Of a DNA stretch of 64,000 nucleotides, positions 44,634 through 54,104 are shown piece after piece. The notes below the pieces were generated by a model that saw only the letters and a program-made list of their open reading frames with translations, was not told the DNA's origin and did not search any database. The DNA is from Neolewinella aquimaris (GTDB taxonomy: Bacteria; Bacteroidota; Bacteroidia; Chitinophagales; Saprospiraceae). Where the stretch lies: NCBI RefSeq assembly GCF_014197245.1, contig NZ_JACIFF010000004.1, positions 315,548-379,547 on the forward strand, read 5' to 3'. Every line of letters begins with the position of its first letter. The stretch's first letter is position 1. The position numbers were made by a program, and so were the translations under genes.

Positions 44634-46118
44634 ATGACTTTACGGTATCCTAACCTACTGAGCCTGCTGGCTGCGCTCCTCCTGATCACAACCGCCTGCG
44701 AGCGCCGCGTAGATGAAGAGATGCTCTCCACCACGACCCCAGAGACTTCCGACCTGGCCGTCCGACCCAATATTCCCGATTGGCACAAGGACGCCGTGAT
44801 TTACGAGGTAAATACACGCATTTACACCCCCGAAGGGAACTTCGCGGCCTTCCAGGAACACCTGCCTCGGCTGGCCGAGATGGGGGTTGACCTGCTGTGG
44901 TTTATGCCCGTCCACCCGGTGAGCGAGAAGAACCGTAAGGGGGAGCTGGGTAGTCCGTACGCCGTAGCCGATTACCGTGCCGTGAATCCGGACTTCGGCA
45001 CCAAGGAAGACTTTAAGCAACTGATGGCCGCCATCCACGCTGCCGGGATGCACGCCATCATCGACTGGGTACCCAACCACACCGGCTGGGACAACGCGTG
45101 GATCACCGAGCACCCCGATTTTTATACCAAAAAGGATGGTGAGATCACCGATCCGATCAACCCCGACACCGGCGAAAGCTGGGGCTGGACCGACGTGGCC
45201 GACCTCAACTACGACAACGCCGAAATGCGCGACAGCATGATCGCCGCCATGGCGTACTGGGTCCGGGAGATGGATGTAGATGGTTTCCGGGTAGACGTAG
45301 CCCACGGTGTCCCGGTAGATTTCTGGGAGCAAGCCGCCAACGCGCTCTACGCCATCGAGCCGCTCTTCCTTCTATCCGAGGGTGCCGTACCAGCCATCGT
45401 CAACAACGGTGCTTTCGTGATGGACTACGGCTGGGAAATGCACCATACCCTCAACGAAATCGCCAAGGCCCGGGGAGCAAACCGCAATGTGCAGACCGAC
45501 GTAAGCAACATCGCCCGCGCGGAGGGAGAAGAAATGGACGAGGTGACCGCCCTTGCCATCGACGAACAGCTGGCCAAGCAACGTGCTGACTATAAGCGGG
45601 GGTACAAGATGCAGTTCACCTCCAACCACGACGAAAACGCCTGGGCGGGCACCGAATTTCAGCGAATGGGCGACGGCGCGTTGGCTTTTGCCGTGCTGAC
45701 CGCCACCTTCGACGGGATGCCGCTGATTTATTCCGGCCAGGAATCCGGCATCGACCGCCAGTACGAGTTCTTCAAGAAGGATCAGCTCGAGTGGGGCGAC
45801 TACAAGTATGCCGACTTCTACAAAACCCTCTTCGATCTTAAGGAGCGCCACCAAGCGCTATGGAACGGAGAATACGGTGGAGAACTGAAGAAGATCGAGA
45901 CCAGTAACGACGAGATGGTGTACGCCTTCACCCGCGAAAAGAACGGCGACAAGGTTGCCGTGATGATCAACCTCTCCGGCGAGCCGCAGCGCGTCACCCT
46001 CGACGGCGGTGACTTTGCCGGTACGTACACCGAGGTGTTCAGTGACCAGGCCATGGAACTCACGGAGGGCATGGCGGTGGAACTGGAGCCGTGGGGCTAC
46101 CGCGTCCTCTCCAAGTAG
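44634..46118 (+). CDS. GH13 alpha-amylase-family lipoprotein
   Basis: 494-aa secreted glycosidase of family GH13, anchored by a lipobox (LLSLLAALLLITTAC). It starts at ATG 44634. GH13 motifs are complete: DWVPNHTGWDNAW; DGFRVDVAH with the nucleophile Asp221; LLSEG with the acid/base Glu249; and FTSNHDE with Asp333. The C-terminal beta-domain is present (AVMINLSGEPQRVTL). It probably acts on maltodextrin or alpha-glucan outside the cytoplasm. Its stop TAG (46116-46118) is part of a REP-like element. Confidence 0.93.
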   Translation: MTLRYPNLLSLLAALLLITTACERRVDEEMLSTTTPETSDLAVRPNIPDWHKDAVIYEVNTRIYTPEGNFAAFQEHLPRLAEMGVDLLWFMPVHPVSEKNRKGELGSPYAVADYRAVNPDFGTKEDFKQLMAAIHAAGMHAIIDWVPNHTGWDNAWITEHPDFYTKKDGEITDPINPDTGESWGWTDVADLNYDNAEMRDSMIAAMAYWVREMDVDGFRVDVAHGVPVDFWEQAANALYAIEPLFLLSEGAVPAIVNNGAFVMDYGWEMHHTLNEIAKARGANRNVQTDVSNIARAEGEEMDEVTALAIDEQLAKQRADYKRGYKMQFTSNHDENAWAGTEFQRMGDGALAFAVLTATFDGMPLIYSGQESGIDRQYEFFKKDQLEWGDYKYADFYKTLFDLKERHQALWNGEYGGELKKIETSNDEMVYAFTREKNGDKVAVMINLSGEPQRVTLDGGDFAGTYTEVFSDQAMELTEGMAVELEPWGYRVLSK

Positions 46119-46178
46119 CGACGGCTTCAGCCGTTAAGCTGCAATTACAATCAGCGTGACGACTGAAGTCGTCGCTAC
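46115..46178 (+). repeat. Pair of inverted REP-like elements (BIME) after the amylase gene
   Basis: GTAG plus CGACGGCTTCAGCCGTT (46115-46135) and the inverted copy ending CGTCGCTAC (46158-46178) flank 22 nt. The TAG of the GTAG foot is the stop codon of the amylase gene. The second copy ends 10 bp upstream of the likely TRIC start. The GTAG-plus-hairpin structure is that of classical REP/RAYT elements. Confidence 0.85.
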
Positions 46179-46188
46179 AGCACCTTCC

Positions 46189-46791
46189 GTGAACTGGATC
46201 TACCCCCTCGACATCATCGGCACCCTGGTCTTTGCCATTTCCGGCGTATTGACCGCCATCGACAAGAAGTTCGATCTGGTGGGTTCGCTCATCATCGGTT
46301 TCGTGACGGCGGTGGGCGGCGGCACCATTCGTGACCTGCTGATCGGTCGCTTTCCGGTGGGCTGGCTGACCAATCGCCACTACTTCATCGTGATCTTTCT
46401 GGGGCTGCTGCTGGCGTATCTGTTTCGCGGCACGATCCTAAAGTTGCGGCGCAGTATGTTTCTCTTCGACACCGTGGGCATTGCCGTGTTTACCGTGCTG
46501 GGGGTGCAGACGACTCTGGCTGCCGGACTGAACTGGGAGGTCTGCCTCATCATGGGCGTGATCTCGGCCGTCTTCGGCGGCATTCTGCGGGATGTACTGA
46601 CTAATGAGGTACCTCTGATCTTCCGGCGGGAAATCTACGCCACGGCTTGTCTGGCCGGCGGTGTCGTCTACCTTTCCCTCGAATCGCTGATTGGTGTACG
46701 GGCCATCAGTACCATCACGGCAATTCTGACGGTACTGGTGATCCGGTACGTGGCGGTGCGGCGGGGGTGGTCGTTGCAAATCAACGTGTAG
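46189..46791 (+). CDS. TRIC-channel/YicG-type membrane protein
   Basis: About 200 aa of the TRIC-type family (two three-helix repeats forming a cation channel). Repeat one is IIGTLVFAISGVLTAIDKKF with VTAVGGGTIRDLLIG; repeat two is FDTVGIAVFTVLGVQTTL with ISAVFGGILRDVLTNEVP. I start at the GTG at 46189 (NWIYPLDIIGTL), as family members start just before this helix; a GTG at 46156 inside the REP would add 11 repeat-encoded residues. The stop TAG is again supplied by a REP element at 46788. Confidence 0.9.
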   Translation: MNWIYPLDIIGTLVFAISGVLTAIDKKFDLVGSLIIGFVTAVGGGTIRDLLIGRFPVGWLTNRHYFIVIFLGLLLAYLFRGTILKLRRSMFLFDTVGIAVFTVLGVQTTLAAGLNWEVCLIMGVISAVFGGILRDVLTNEVPLIFRREIYATACLAGGVVYLSLESLIGVRAISTITAILTVLVIRYVAVRRGWSLQINV

Positions 46792-46926
46792 CGGCGGCTT
46801 TAGCCGTCAGGCTGCGGGGATCCATTTGCCGAGCCACGGAATTGCTACCGAAGGTGGTGGTTGTTGGAGGTTGGTGGGAAGTGTTTGGGAGGAGATGCGT
46901 GCAGCGTGACGGCTGATGCCGTCGCT
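46788..46926 (+). repeat. REP-like elements flanking the 195-bp gap after the TRIC gene
   Basis: GTAG plus CGGCGGCTTTAGCCGTC (46788-46808) supplies the TAG stop of the TRIC gene. An inverted copy, GACGGCTGATGCCGTCGCT, lies at 46908-46926. The sequence in between is not coding, and I see nothing else in it. Confidence 0.8.
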
Positions 46927-46986
46927 TTCGCAGCCGGTCATACGTACTGCTCTGATTAGGACTGCAATTGACGCTCGCCTAGGCAA

Positions 46987-49719
46987 CTAGTTAAAGATCC
47001 CGATGAGGCTTGTTACTACGGTGGGTGGAAAATTTAGGCTGAGGAACCATCCGGCCCCCTTGTACTCGTAGTCTTCCGCTAGTATTTGATTATTCACTAT
47101 GGAATAATCGGTGCTCCGGTACCAGTGGTGCCCCCCGATGAGCCGTACACCGGGCCAGGGTTCGACGGACAAGCCGAGGTGGAGATTGTGCAGTGGTTGG
47201 GGAAAGCTTAGGCCCAGGTAGACGGAAAACCGGCTCCATTTGTCCCTGGTCGAAAGCAGGCTCGACGTAATGAAGGCGTCGTTGGTATTGATCAGGGGGG
47301 CCAGGTGCAGGTGCAATCCGCTCGTGATGCGCAGTTGGTTGTCGTCGACCTCCGTCACGATGGCCCCATCGCTTTCCTTGGCTTCGATCCGCTCGAAATC
47401 TTTGTTGAAGGTGAAACTAGGCCCGAAGCTTACGGACACCCGGTGGCCGGGGGAAGTCTTATACGTATGGCTGCTGCGGGCCAGGGTATCCTTCTTACCC
47501 TCTATCAGGGTAAGCGCGAGGCTATGCTCCTCGGTTGCGGAGGCGGGTTTGAGGGGGTAGATCTTATTACGGAATACGGGGGTCGGGTTAGTATTACTGG
47601 CAAGGGTATCGGGGGGGAGAATTCGTTTGGAGGGTGGCGCGAACCTGCGTACATAGTCCGCCCACTGCGATATGACTTGTTGCAGGTCGCTGAACTCATT
47701 GATCTGTTGGCTGATCTTACGTTTGTATGCAGCTAGACGAGTCGGTGATAGGTTCTCGATAAATTCCTCGATTCGTACAGGGATTAACCCTTCTTGGTAC
47801 AGGGGAAATACCACTTGCATACAGGCCGCCAGATTGTCGTCACTACCACAATCCCTCACTAGCGCATCGATGATGTCATCGTGGGGGAAGCCCGCCAATT
47901 CCCCACACCCCAATAGGCTCAACCCTTTTTGGGCAACAATGGAATCGTTCAGTTGCCGTATTACGATGGAATCGTATCCGTTCTGAAAGTAGTGCCACCT
48001 GAACTTCGCAAATAAGGGGGAAACAGCCTTATTGCGGTCGGAAAAATATTCTAATGGAGAGGCGGATTCTACGTCATCGGCGTCCGTAATACCATCGCCG
48101 TCCAGGATATCCGCATCAACTGGTACTTCCCTTCCCGGAACATTCGGTCCCGACTGCTTCCGGAAACTGTCATTCAACTGAGTAAGTACGGCTCCCAGCG
48201 CTCCACCCTGCGAAAACATGGCACCCGCCAGGCCCGCCACCTGACTGATCCCCCGCATGGCGGACGACTCGTCGGTGGCCGACTTCGAGGTCGACGTAAT
48301 GGTTACCTTCTGCGGCGTGGATATATTGGTCACAATCAAGTAACCCCGGTCCTTGTAGGCCATTGCCGGCGGCAGGGGTCGATTACCGGTTTTTCTCAGC
48401 CGTTGTGCCGCATCGAAGACCAGCGGACGGGAATAACTTTGTTTCCCGGGCAGTAGCGCGAAGGAAACCTCGTGTGCCGTAGAGAGCGTGTTCCGGTGTC
48501 GGAGGCGTAGGGTATTATTAATGCGCTTTATCGAATCGTTGTACTTGTCGTAGGTATAGCGAACCGCGCCGGTCCCCCGCAGCGTGAGCAGGGAATCCAT
48601 TAGGACGTAGTTTGGTTGTACCCCGGAGAGTTGGGGTTCACTCAGCATACTGCTGATCGAATTATCTACGTACGTATCGAACAGCCGCGCCTTCTCTTGA
48701 TCGTGTCCCTCCTTTACGAGTAGGAATTCATCGTCGGTGAAGGGAAGCGGGTTTAACCTGAGTTCTCCCCCCGTGAGCCACAGCGATGAGAGTAGCCAGT
48801 CCTTCATCAACGAATCAAAGAAGACGTTATCCTTCAGGGACTCCGTATCTGCACGTGCATTCAGCGAGACGAGCGAATCGAGCAGGGGCTCACAGGGGGA
48901 GAATATCACTCTCCGTAAATTGATTTCCGTGGTTAAACTGTCCACCAGGGCAACGATATCCGCAAGCTGCGCATAGCTCGAATCGACCGCCTGATGGCCC
49001 GCAGCCCTCAGGAATTTAGCTCTGCCCGTGAGTGCATTGTAGTAGCGCCGGGCAAACTCCTGCTGAATATTCGGTCTGATCACCATCAGCGCAGGGGCGG
49101 CGTTTTCGCAGTCGCCGGCGGTGAATCGGAGCCGGTCGTGCGTACCCTGCGGACTGAAGGCTATAGTGGTCGTATCGCCGCAGCCGTTCGCTAGTTTAAC
49201 CTGAGTCGCCGCATAAAAGGAGTCTCTACCGATGCCCCGAAAAGGACCGCTCTCAACATACTGCAGGCCGGTGGGTATGCTCGGCAGTCCGTCGTTGGTT
49301 GCTTGACGGTTCAGTATTGCTATGAGCGTATCGACCTCAACGCTTAAATCGCTTACCGCAGAACCCCATCCTATTTTATCCAGGGTGCCGTAAAGGCCCT
49401 TCCCCGGTTTTAGCTGATTACGGGTGGTGGTCAGTTTCTCACTCACGGATTTGTAAAGGGCGGTGACTTCTTGTTTCGGGTACGTAACCGTGACGCTTAG
49501 ATCATAAGCTTTACCCGGCACTAGGATCAGTTTATCCCAATTGGCGGTTGCCGTTCCGTCAGCCTGGATGTCAATACCAATCGCAACGGCTTCGTCCCGG
49601 AATGGAAGTCGTAGTTTATCTGAAGTTTGCCCTGCCACTCCCACCGGAAGAACGGCTAAAAGGCAACCCACGCCAAGACAATATACCGATCTGACGGATT
49701 GTAGGATTTGGTTGACCAT
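46987..49719 (-). CDS. Large secreted protein with C-terminal membrane-barrel-like region (hypothetical)
   Basis: 910 aa; family not recognised. A Sec signal peptide (about residues 1-30, ending AGQ) is present. The central part is helix-rich with many Ser and Asp. A DADILDGDGITDADD stretch (about residue 540) looks like a calcium-binding thrombospondin-3-type loop. The last 170 residues alternate hydrophobic strands (VSVSFGPSFTFNKDF, FSVYLGLSFPQPLHNLHLG, FLSLNFPP) and may form an outer-membrane barrel. It has no clear partner genes. It is bounded by REP elements on one side and an inverted repeat on the other. Confidence 0.7.
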   Translation of the reverse strand: MVNQILQSVRSVYCLGVGCLLAVLPVGVAGQTSDKLRLPFRDEAVAIGIDIQADGTATANWDKLILVPGKAYDLSVTVTYPKQEVTALYKSVSEKLTTTRNQLKPGKGLYGTLDKIGWGSAVSDLSVEVDTLIAILNRQATNDGLPSIPTGLQYVESGPFRGIGRDSFYAATQVKLANGCGDTTTIAFSPQGTHDRLRFTAGDCENAAPALMVIRPNIQQEFARRYYNALTGRAKFLRAAGHQAVDSSYAQLADIVALVDSLTTEINLRRVIFSPCEPLLDSLVSLNARADTESLKDNVFFDSLMKDWLLSSLWLTGGELRLNPLPFTDDEFLLVKEGHDQEKARLFDTYVDNSISSMLSEPQLSGVQPNYVLMDSLLTLRGTGAVRYTYDKYNDSIKRINNTLRLRHRNTLSTAHEVSFALLPGKQSYSRPLVFDAAQRLRKTGNRPLPPAMAYKDRGYLIVTNISTPQKVTITSTSKSATDESSAMRGISQVAGLAGAMFSQGGALGAVLTQLNDSFRKQSGPNVPGREVPVDADILDGDGITDADDVESASPLEYFSDRNKAVSPLFAKFRWHYFQNGYDSIVIRQLNDSIVAQKGLSLLGCGELAGFPHDDIIDALVRDCGSDDNLAACMQVVFPLYQEGLIPVRIEEFIENLSPTRLAAYKRKISQQINEFSDLQQVISQWADYVRRFAPPSKRILPPDTLASNTNPTPVFRNKIYPLKPASATEEHSLALTLIEGKKDTLARSSHTYKTSPGHRVSVSFGPSFTFNKDFERIEAKESDGAIVTEVDDNQLRITSGLHLHLAPLINTNDAFITSSLLSTRDKWSRFSVYLGLSFPQPLHNLHLGLSVEPWPGVRLIGGHHWYRSTDYSIVNNQILAEDYEYKGAGWFLSLNFPPTVVTSLIGIFN

Positions 49720-49836
49720 TGCGTACGGGTATTAGGAAAACCAGGGTTCGATGCAGGCTACGAAGTGCCCGCTCGTAGTATCGTCGTCGAGGATCTCTCC
49801 CTTACTTCCGGCGCATTAAGGAAGGTCACCTCCTAC

Positions 49837-49860
49837 CTACAATATAGTCGAATATTGTAG
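49837..49860. promoter_or_regulatory. 9-bp inverted repeat upstream of the 910-aa gene
   Basis: CTACAATAT (49837-49845) and ATATTGTAG (49852-49860) are perfect inverted repeats with a 6-nt loop, about 120 bp upstream of the minus-strand gene start. The 200-bp gap 49720-49919 holds only this and a REP pair. It could be an operator or a hairpin. Confidence 0.5.
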
Positions 49861-49866
49861 ATGTTA

Positions 49867-49923
49867 GTAGCGTGGGCGTCAGTATATGCAGGGTAACAGC
49901 CGGACGGCTAAAGCCGTCGCTAC
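49867..49923 (-). repeat. REP-like pair at the end of the FAD/Fe-S dehydrogenase gene
   Basis: On the minus strand GTAG plus CGACGGCTTTAGCCGTC (49923-49903) contains the TAG stop codon of the upstream-coded dehydrogenase (49920-49922). A degenerate partner, GTAGCGTGGGCGTC, lies at 49867-49880 on the plus strand. Confidence 0.8.
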
Positions 49924-52835
49924 TGAAAACGGACGAGCGGCTCCAACACCTCCGCTACGTGCCACGCCCGTACGTTCAATTCATCCTTCACCGTGTGCCG
50001 ACAGCTGGTACCCGATGCCACGATCAGGCTATCCGCGGAACGGCCGTGCAACTTGGAAATCAACGACTGCTCCGCGATCCTCCGACTGATCTCGTAGTGC
50101 TCCTCCTCGTACCCAAACGAACCCGCCATGCCGCAGCAGCCGCTATCCAGCAGGGTGACGTTGAAGTTGCGGGGCAGGGAGAGCACGGCGGCACACTTAC
50201 TCGCCTCACCCAGGGCCTTTTCGTGACAGTGGACGTGCAGCACGATGTCGCATTGCTCCTCCCCAAAATCGTCGGGGGTGATGCGGCCGGCGGTGTATTC
50301 GGCAAAGAGCCACTCGTCAAAGGTCATCGCGTAAGTTGCCAGCTCCTGCGCCCGCGCCTGCATCGCGCCACGGAACAATTTCGGATACTCGTCGCGGAAG
50401 CCGAGAATGGCCGAAGGCTCGATGCCCACCAGGGGAGCCCCCTCCCCCACCCGACCGGCGAAGCACTCCACGTTCTTGGCCGCAAGCGTCCGGGCCTCGC
50501 GCAGCAGTCCCTTACTCAGTTGGGCCCGACCGCTGCCGGCGTGCCGCAACCACTCCACACGATAGCCCAGTTTCCACCACAGGCGCAGGGCCGCCTTGCC
50601 CACGTCCACGTCCTGGTAATTGATGAACTCATCGCCGAAGAAGTACAATCGTCCGCGGGTACCCGGCGCATTCGGCTGTTCCCGCTCGTAGAAGCGGCGC
50701 AGCGACTCGTTCGGAAAGCGCGGCAACGAACGTTCCGCCGCGATGCCCGCCATCCGCTTCACGGACGGACCGGTAAGGTCGAGCACGGCATTGGCCAACC
50801 CCGGTACCATGCCCCCCAGCCGGTACAGCGTTTCGTTTGCGGCCACCAGCCGGGTGCGCCAGGGGATGCCGTACTTGTCGTGGTGCTGCTGCAGGTACTC
50901 CGCCTTCAAGTTGGCCATGTTGACCGTACTCGGGCACTCGCTCGTACACGCCTTGCAACTGATGCACAGGTCCATGGCTTCTTCCAGTGCCGGATGGGTG
51001 AAGGGGTCTTCGTGCTGGTTCTGGGTAAGTACCTCGCGGAGCACGTTGGCCCGACCGCGGGTGGTGTCCCGCTCATCCAGCGTTGCACGGAAACTCGGGC
51101 ACATGGCCCCACCCGTCATCTTCCGACAGTCGCCCGAACCGTTGCATTTTTCGGCGGCGCGCAGCAGTCCACCGTCGGCGGAAAAATCAAGGGTGGTGTC
51201 GTACTCCGCCACGCCCTCGTCGGCCTCGTAGCGCAATCCCTCGTTCATGGCGGGCGCCTCGACGATCTTACCCGGATTGAAGATTCCCTGTGGGTCCCAC
51301 GTCCGCTTCAGCTCCACCAGCAGGGCGTACACTTCCGGTCCCAGCATTTTGGGTAGGAACTGTCCGCGCACCCGCCCGTCGCCGTGTTCGCCACTCAGGC
51401 TGCCCCGGTATTTTTTGACCAACGCGGCCACGTCGCGGGTGATCTCGTAAAAATGCCGCCGGCCTTCCGTCGTTTTCAGGTCCAGGATCGGCCGCAGGTG
51501 CAGCTCACCGTCGCCGACGTGAGCGTAGTAAACCGGATGCTGTTGGTACAGTAGCATCAGTTCTTCAAACTCCGCGATGTAATCGGCCAGGTCGGGTAAT
51601 GCTACGGCGGTATCCTCGATGCAGGCTACGGCTTTGGCGTCACCGACCATATTACCCAGTATTCCCAGTCCGGCGGAGCGCAGCGCCCATACCTTATCGG
51701 TCTGAAGTTGGGCGGCGAGCGCGGGAGCAGCGTAAGCGGGTTGAGCAAGGTGTTCCACCGAGCAAAGCTTCTTTCCGAGTGCGGTGGCCTTTTCCAGCGC
51801 CAGGCCATCCGTTTCCGCCCGGTATTCCACCAGCAGCAGGGCCCGTGGATTCCCCTGGACGAAGGAAGCGTTCTTACGTTGGTCGTGATTCTGCAGTGCC
51901 AGGTTCAGGATGGTGTCGTCCATGAGCTCGCACATGAAGGGACTCGTTTCCATGACCAGCTGGGTCGCACGCATACTGGCATCTATGCTGCGAAAGTGAA
52001 GTGCTACGATGGCCGACCCGCGCGGGGGCAGCGGTAGGATATTGACCCTGAGCCGGGTAGTAAAGGCCAGCGTCCCCTCCGAGCCGGCCAGCAGGGTGCA
52101 GAGATTTAGTTCCGGTCCGTCGGGATTGTAAGGAGCCTGCCGCGCCAAAAGATCCAGGGCGTAGCCGTTATTTCTGCGCGTAACGCCGGGTTTCGGGTAA
52201 GCATCGGCGATGAGTGACCGGGTCTCCGGATCGGAAAGGGTACGGTCGAGGAAGCCATGTACCTCCGCTAAAATGGAGTTGCCCTGCACCCGCGCGCCGC
52301 CGCCCAGGGTGTGCACGCTGCCGTCGGAAAGCACCACCCGCGCTTCCTGAGTGTGCTCGCGCGTACTGCCCACCGTGATGCTCGTGCTGCCGCAGCTGTT
52401 GTTGCCGAACATGCCGCCCAGGGTGCAGCGGTTGGCCGTGCTGGTGTTGGGGCCGAACCAGTAGCCGTGTTCCTTTAGTGCCGCATTCAGCTGGTCGCGA
52501 ATGACGCCCGGCTCTACGATGGCGTAGCCCTCTTCCGGATTGATCTCGATGATGTTGCGCATATGGCGGCTTACGTCGATCACGAGTCCACTGCCCACTG
52601 CCTGCCCCGCAAGGCTGGTCCCTCCCGCCCGCGGGGTAATGGCCACTCCGTAGCGACCCGCAAATTTTACGCAGGCCACGATGTCCGCCTCCGACCGGGG
52701 AAAAGCGACGGCCTCCGGTATCTCCCGGTACACGCTGGCGTCGGTCGCGTAAAGAATCCGGTGGAGTTCGCCGGTTTCGAGCTCACCGGTGAGGAGGGCG
52801 GCGAGTTCGGACCAGGGGGGGTGTGGGTGGGGCAT
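49920..52835 (-). CDS. FAD-linked oxidase/Fe-S protein (YdiJ/D-2-hydroxyacid dehydrogenase type)
   Basis: 971 aa. The N-terminal FAD-binding PCMH domain has ITPRAGGTSLAGQAVGSGLV (about 60-80) and TLGGMFGNNSCGSTSITVGS. The FAD-oxidase C-terminal part includes HVGDGELHLRPILDL and GSLSGEHGDGRVRGQF. A [4Fe-4S] ferredoxin region has CNGSGDCRKMTGGAMCPSF and CISCKACTSECPSTVN. CCG-type domains include HVHCHEKALG and DSGCCGMAGSFGYEEEHYE. This is the architecture of E. coli YdiJ, a D-2-hydroxyglutarate or D-lactate dehydrogenase. It is 8 bp downstream of the Pycsar-like gene. The stop lies in a REP element. Confidence 0.92.
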   Translation of the reverse strand: MPHPHPPWSELAALLTGELETGELHRILYATDASVYREIPEAVAFPRSEADIVACVKFAGRYGVAITPRAGGTSLAGQAVGSGLVIDVSRHMRNIIEINPEEGYAIVEPGVIRDQLNAALKEHGYWFGPNTSTANRCTLGGMFGNNSCGSTSITVGSTREHTQEARVVLSDGSVHTLGGGARVQGNSILAEVHGFLDRTLSDPETRSLIADAYPKPGVTRRNNGYALDLLARQAPYNPDGPELNLCTLLAGSEGTLAFTTRLRVNILPLPPRGSAIVALHFRSIDASMRATQLVMETSPFMCELMDDTILNLALQNHDQRKNASFVQGNPRALLLVEYRAETDGLALEKATALGKKLCSVEHLAQPAYAAPALAAQLQTDKVWALRSAGLGILGNMVGDAKAVACIEDTAVALPDLADYIAEFEELMLLYQQHPVYYAHVGDGELHLRPILDLKTTEGRRHFYEITRDVAALVKKYRGSLSGEHGDGRVRGQFLPKMLGPEVYALLVELKRTWDPQGIFNPGKIVEAPAMNEGLRYEADEGVAEYDTTLDFSADGGLLRAAEKCNGSGDCRKMTGGAMCPSFRATLDERDTTRGRANVLREVLTQNQHEDPFTHPALEEAMDLCISCKACTSECPSTVNMANLKAEYLQQHHDKYGIPWRTRLVAANETLYRLGGMVPGLANAVLDLTGPSVKRMAGIAAERSLPRFPNESLRRFYEREQPNAPGTRGRLYFFGDEFINYQDVDVGKAALRLWWKLGYRVEWLRHAGSGRAQLSKGLLREARTLAAKNVECFAGRVGEGAPLVGIEPSAILGFRDEYPKLFRGAMQARAQELATYAMTFDEWLFAEYTAGRITPDDFGEEQCDIVLHVHCHEKALGEASKCAAVLSLPRNFNVTLLDSGCCGMAGSFGYEEEHYEISRRIAEQSLISKLHGRSADSLIVASGTSCRHTVKDELNVRAWHVAEVLEPLVRFQ

Positions 52836-52843
52836 ACGGACGA

Positions 52844-53350
52844 TCAGCTGAGCAGAAGGATCAACACCATTTCGGCCAGCAAGATGAGGAAACTGGCGAT
52901 AAAAAAGCGAATGGACGAGCTCACGTTCTGAAACTTCGCCGCGGCAATGCGGGCGTTGATGTAGATCTGGCCGGCCAGGTCGTCATCGAGCCCCTTCGGT
53001 GAATCGAGCACCCGGTGGCTGTACTCCCGAAACTCCTGGATGTTCTTGCTGTGCTCCAGGATGGACCCGAAGAAGATGATGGAACTGTTGTGCAGGCTGA
53101 CCAGTCGCGGACTGATGCTCCGAAAGCCGAAGTAGATGGCCACGAGCGAGCAGAGCCCCGATATGGTCGTCAGCCCAATCAGCACCCACGAGCCGCTGAT
53201 CACCTCCAGGATGTCGATCATCTTCGTGAAGGCGACGGTGATGATGACGCCGTAGATGGTCAGGATTCCGGTTGCTTTGGCGTCGGAGTAGCGGATCCAC
53301 TCCAGGTTGGCGTCGAGGATGCGCCAGTAATTTTCGGTTTTCTCGTCCAC
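52844..53350 (-). CDS. Pycsar-effector-like membrane protein (PycTM type)
   Basis: 168 aa. Three to four hydrophobic segments. The N-terminal block NLEWIRYSDAKATGILTIYG resembles the Pycsar effector TM family (W-I-x-F/Y-x-D-x-K-A signature), then IISGLCSLVAIYFGFRSISP-like and SSIRFFIASFLILLAEMVLI segments. In known Pycsar systems a nucleotidyl cyclase is adjacent; none is seen here. It precedes the dehydrogenase gene by 8 bp. It could be an orphan effector, or a housekeeping homologue. An HD-domain protein that often accompanies or is fused to such domains is 39 kb away. Confidence 0.55.
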   Translation of the reverse strand: MDEKTENYWRILDANLEWIRYSDAKATGILTIYGVIITVAFTKMIDILEVISGSWVLIGLTTISGLCSLVAIYFGFRSISPRLVSLHNSSIIFFGSILEHSKNIQEFREYSHRVLDSPKGLDDDLAGQIYINARIAAAKFQNVSSSIRFFIASFLILLAEMVLILLLS

Positions 53351-53516
53351 GTGGCAGTTCCTTTGTGGGGTCCGGCTACCGATTCGACCACTATCCGGTC
53401 GGCGGTGTTCTCCGGGTGCAGTCGCGCAACCAAACCCCGGCGTACGGGTAATAATACGTAATCGCGGACTTCCCGACTACGATTCCTACCTTGCCCTGCC
53501 ACCGATTTATCCTTCT

Positions 53517-54089
53517 ATGTTCATCATCGGCTCCATCCTCGTCTCCGACGACATCGCCCGGGAACACTTCGCCTGTAACCTCACCGCCTGCAAGGGCGCC
53601 TGCTGTTGGGAGGGCGACTACGGTGCCCCCCTGGAACGCGACGAGCTCCCCATCCTGGAAGACATCTACCCCGCCGTGGCCCCCTACCTCACCGACGCCG
53701 GTCGGGCCGCGATCGCGGAGCAGGGTACCTCGGTCCGTAATGGAAAAAGTCACGACACCCCCCTCGTCGATGGCGGGGCCTGCGCCTACATGACCCTGGA
53801 CGGAACGGGTACGGCCCAGTGCGGCATCGAGCAGGCCTACAATGCGGGCGACGTAGCCTGGAAAAAGCCCATCAGCTGTCACCTCTACCCCATCCGCGTC
53901 AAGAAAAATCCCCAGACCGGCTTCGAAGCACTCAACTACGACGTGTGGGATATCTGCTCTGCCGCCTGCACCCGGGGGGAGCGGGAGAAGATCCGGATCT
54001 ACGAATTTGCTAAGCCGGCCCTGATCAGGAAGTACGGAAAGGAGTGGTATGCGGAGTTGGTGGCGGCGGTGGAGTATTCGGGGGAGTAG
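53517..54089 (+). CDS. DUF3109 family protein
   Basis: 190-aa protein of the DUF3109 family, common in Bacteroidota and related to YkgJ-type cysteine-cluster proteins. Conserved Cys residues: ACNLTACKGACCWEGDYGAP (about 19-38), GACAYMTL, AQCGIEQAY, SCHLYPIRVKK and ICSAACTRG. A zinc or iron-sulfur site is likely but unproven. It is divergent from the Pycsar-like gene. A TACCTTG box about 30 bp upstream is a weak promoter candidate. Confidence 0.88.
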   Translation: MFIIGSILVSDDIAREHFACNLTACKGACCWEGDYGAPLERDELPILEDIYPAVAPYLTDAGRAAIAEQGTSVRNGKSHDTPLVDGGACAYMTLDGTGTAQCGIEQAYNAGDVAWKKPISCHLYPIRVKKNPQTGFEALNYDVWDICSAACTRGEREKIRIYEFAKPALIRKYGKEWYAELVAAVEYSGE

Positions 54090-54104
54090 TTTTGTTTACC
54101 GCAG

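Noticed and set aside
44366-44653. Open frames in all three plus frames through the 29-bp repeat array
   Set aside because: The unit has no stop in any phase, so open frames are automatic. Composition and lack of family similarity argue against coding.
49872-51356. 494-codon plus-strand frame over the FAD/Fe-S dehydrogenase
   Set aside because: Antisense shadow; the minus-strand product has complete Fe-S and FAD motifs.
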